This document shows positions 61,915 to 64,000 of a DNA stretch of 64,000 nucleotides, piece by piece. Below the pieces are notes generated by a model, which ran no database searches, was not told the DNA's origin, and was given only the letters and a program-made list of their open reading frames with translations. Positions within the stretch are counted from its first letter, which is position 1, and the number at the start of each line of letters is the position of its first letter. The DNA is taken from the NCBI RefSeq assembly GCF_016909495.1, contig NZ_JAFBFW010000001.1:434001-498000 (forward strand), written 5' to 3'. The translations under genes were made by a program, and so were the position numbers. The DNA is from Pantoea coffeiphila. Lineage in GTDB: Bacteria > Pseudomonadota > Gammaproteobacteria > Enterobacterales > Enterobacteriaceae.

Positions 61915-63759
61915 ATGTCGACCTATCGTTGCACCACTGCGCAGGCGGTGGTCCGTTATTTGAGCAATCAGTTTATTCACGTAGACGGTGAAGAAGTGCC
62001 GCTTTTCCCGGGCGTGTTCGGCATCTTCGGCCATGGCAACGTCACCTGCATTGGTGAGGCGCTGGAAAGCGTACAGGACGTGCTGCCGACCTGGCGCGGT
62101 CAGAACGAGCAGTCGATGGCCTTCGCCGCCGTCGGTTTTGCCAAAGCGCGCCTGCGCCAGCAGATTATGGTGGTGACCGCCTCTATCGGCCCGGGAACCA
62201 CAAACCTGCTGACGGCGGCCGGTGTTGCTCACGTCAGCCGCCTGCCGATGCTGATGATCTGCGGTGATGCCTTCGCTCGCCGCGTGCCGGACCCGGTCAT
62301 GCAGCAGGTGGAGCACTTCAGCGATCCCAGCCAGACGGTCAACGACGCCTTTAAAGCGGTAACCCGCTACTGGGATCGCATCACCTGGCCGGAGCAGGTC
62401 CTCTCTTCCCTGCCGCAGGCGGTGGCAACCATGCTTGACCCGGCGGACTGCGGCCCGGCCTTCATCGGCCTGTGCCAGGACGTGCAGGAGATGGCCTTCG
62501 ACTATCCCGAGGCGTTTTTCGCCCGCCGCGTTCACACTATCCCGCGCCCTCGCCCGGACCAGCAGCTGCTGGAGCAGGCGGCCGAACTGCTGGCTTCCGC
62601 CCGGCATCCGCTGATTATCGCCGGGGGCGGCGTACGCTACTCGCGGGCTGAGGCCGAGCTGGAAGCCTTCGCCCGCCAGCGCGGCATCCCGGTGGTGGAA
62701 ACCATTGCAGGAAAAGGCACGCTGACCCACGATCACCCGCTGCATATCGGCCCGGTCGGTATTCTGGGGTCAACATCCGCCAACGCGCTGGCGGCAAAAG
62801 CCGATGTGATTATCGCCATCGGCACCCGACTGATGGATTTCGTCACCGGCTCCTGGACGGTGTTTTCACCCGAGGCGCGTTTTATTGCCATTAACGCCGC
62901 GCGCTTTGACGCCCATAAGCACTTCTCGCTGCCGCTGGTCGCCGATGCCCGCGAAGGTATCCGCGAACTCAATGCCGCACTCGGCAACTATGCGGCGGAT
63001 GCGGGCTGGCTGGATAGCGGCAAAACCGCCTTTGCCGCGTGGAATCAGCTGATCGCCGCACGCCAGCAGCGCACGGTAACAACCGGCGTGCCGACCTACG
63101 CGCAGGTGGTTGGCGTGGTCAATGAACGCGCCGCTGCCGAAGACTACGTGATCAGCGCGGCGGGCGGCCTGCCGGGCGAGCTGGTGAAGGGCTGGAAGGT
63201 AAAAAATCCCGGTACTTTCGACTGTGAGTTTGGTTTCTCCTGCATGGGCTATGAAATCTCTGCGGGCTGGGGTACGGCAATGATCGACGCGGATCGCGAT
63301 GTATTCGTGCTGATCGGCGACGGTACCTACATGATGATGAATTCCGATATCTATTCCAGCGTGCTTTCCGGCCACAAGCTGATCCTGCTGGTGTGCGACA
63401 ACGGCGGCTACGCGGTGATTAACCGTCTGCAAAACGCCAAGGGCGGCGCGTCGTTTAACAACCTGCTCAAGGACTGCCGGGTTACCGAACCTTTCCACGT
63501 TGATTTTGTTGCCAACGCGCAGTCGATGGGCGCGCTCGCCCGCAAGGTCAGCAGCCTGGATGAACTGGCCGACGCCGTGGACTGGGCGAAGGGTAACGAT
63601 CGCACCACGGTCATCTGCATCGACACGCACCCACACGAATGGACGCCGGGCGATGCCTGGTGGGACGTCGGCGTGCCGGAAGTCAGCCAGCGCGAAAGCG
63701 TGAATCAGGCGCGGGCCGAACACGTTGCGGGCCGTAAAAAACAGCGTACAGGTATTTAA
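61915..63759 (+). CDS. iolD: 3D-(3,5/4)-trihydroxycyclohexane-1,2-dione acylhydrolase
   Basis: A 614-residue thiamine-diphosphate enzyme: the N-terminal PYR domain (TWRGQNEQSMAFAAVGFAKARLR, with the cofactor-activating Glu), central domain, and C-terminal PP domain with the TPP motif IGDGTYMMMNSDIYSSVLSGHKLILLVCDNGGYAVINR. It opens the ring of the dione produced by IolE to 5-deoxy-D-glucuronate. IolD length is about 620-650. AGCAGGTAGAAACT gives a weak ribosome site. Followed 23 bp later by iolE. Confidence 0.95.
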   Translation: MSTYRCTTAQAVVRYLSNQFIHVDGEEVPLFPGVFGIFGHGNVTCIGEALESVQDVLPTWRGQNEQSMAFAAVGFAKARLRQQIMVVTASIGPGTTNLLTAAGVAHVSRLPMLMICGDAFARRVPDPVMQQVEHFSDPSQTVNDAFKAVTRYWDRITWPEQVLSSLPQAVATMLDPADCGPAFIGLCQDVQEMAFDYPEAFFARRVHTIPRPRPDQQLLEQAAELLASARHPLIIAGGGVRYSRAEAELEAFARQRGIPVVETIAGKGTLTHDHPLHIGPVGILGSTSANALAAKADVIIAIGTRLMDFVTGSWTVFSPEARFIAINAARFDAHKHFSLPLVADAREGIRELNAALGNYAADAGWLDSGKTAFAAWNQLIAARQQRTVTTGVPTYAQVVGVVNERAAAEDYVISAAGGLPGELVKGWKVKNPGTFDCEFGFSCMGYEISAGWGTAMIDADRDVFVLIGDGTYMMMNSDIYSSVLSGHKLILLVCDNGGYAVINRLQNAKGGASFNNLLKDCRVTEPFHVDFVANAQSMGALARKVSSLDELADAVDWAKGNDRTTVICIDTHPHEWTPGDAWWDVGVPEVSQRESVNQARAEHVAGRKKQRTGI

Positions 63760-63782
63760 CTTTCAGCCAGAGGAATCAGAAC

Positions 63783-64000
63783 ATGACGTTGCACGCAAAA
63801 CTGGGGATTGCCCCTATCGCCTGGTCCAATGACGATCTGCCGCAGCTCGGCGGCGACACACCGCTTTCCGTCTGCCTGGCCGAAAGCCGGCTGGCCGGTT
63901 TTTCCGGCGTAGAAACCGGCGGCAAGTTCCCGCGAACCCGCGCTGAACTGCAGCCGCAGCTGGCGGAATATCAGCTACAGCTGGTCTCCGGCTGGTACTC
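63783..64000 (+). CDS. iolE: myo-Inosose-2 dehydratase, 3' truncated by window edge
   Basis: The ATG at 63783 follows AGGA (63771-63774). The first 72 residues (MTLHAKLGIAPIAWSNDD..., VETGGKFPRTRAELQPQLAEYQLQLVSGWY) match the start of IolE, a metal-dependent sugar isomerase-fold dehydratase acting between IolG and IolD. The rest lies beyond the window. Confidence 0.92.
   Translation, partial: MTLHAKLGIAPIAWSNDDLPQLGGDTPLSVCLAESRLAGFSGVETGGKFPRTRAELQPQLAEYQLQLVSGWY

Overview
The window looks like enterobacterial DNA, most likely Erwiniaceae (Erwinia or Pantoea type). It carries close homologues of E. coli LplA, NudI, LeuE, FhuE, FhuB, OsmB and Gcd, has moderately high GC, and holds accessory blocks typical of these plant- and environment-associated enterics (tellurite/stress ter genes, inositol catabolism, dat-ddc). 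The assignment is inferred from remembered protein similarity, without any database search. The replicon could be the chromosome or a large plasmid.

Layout. 1-5 kb: end of a thioredoxin-domain protein, then an aldehyde dehydrogenase/LysR divergent pair, a metallo-beta-lactamase-fold hydrolase and an AraC regulator. 5-8 kb: a probable mobility/defence island with a lone 32-bp rox-like site (5062-5093), a cytochrome b561 gene coupled to a Cre/Dre-type tyrosine recombinase with all catalytic residues, and an Rpn-type nuclease with a likely internal antitoxin start. 8-20 kb: LacI regulator, PQQ glucose dehydrogenase, LeuE exporter, MFS transporter and a Fur-controlled hydroxamate-siderophore uptake operon (fhuE-fhuD-fhuB, no fhuC). 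20-30 kb: Sel1/TPR protein, a polar-amino-acid ABC transporter divergent from a cupin XRE regulator, the dat-ddc route to 1,3-diaminopropane, and a few small redox and DNA-binding genes.

30-39 kb: a compact, translationally coupled operon for guanidine (formerly annotated as urea) assimilation: ABC importer, two DUF1989 proteins and a biotin-dependent carboxylase. Its leader contains a guanidine-I (ykkC) riboswitch with a readable terminator, a sigma-54 promoter with exact GG-N10-GC spacing and an NtrC-like enhancer. Control by nitrogen status and by guanidine are therefore stacked. Allophanate hydrolase, the last step, is not in the window.

39-51 kb: lplA, then terZABCDE facing a five-gene operon (ATP-grasp, phosphoribosyltransferase, HAD, StiP-like, CitE-like) plus terW. 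A shared inverted motif lies in the promoters of both ter arms. 50-54 kb: OsmB-like lipoprotein, a Zur-boxed COG0523 GTPase + zinc-less DksA pair, and NudI. 54.0-55.0 kb is gene-free and contains a cluster of a modular, inverted-repeat-bounded element of about 196 bp that I do not recognise. 55-64 kb: inositol catabolism (iolG, iolD, iolE and accessory dehydrogenases/aldolase) around an RpiR/IolR-type regulator, with four copies of a 14-bp putative operator.
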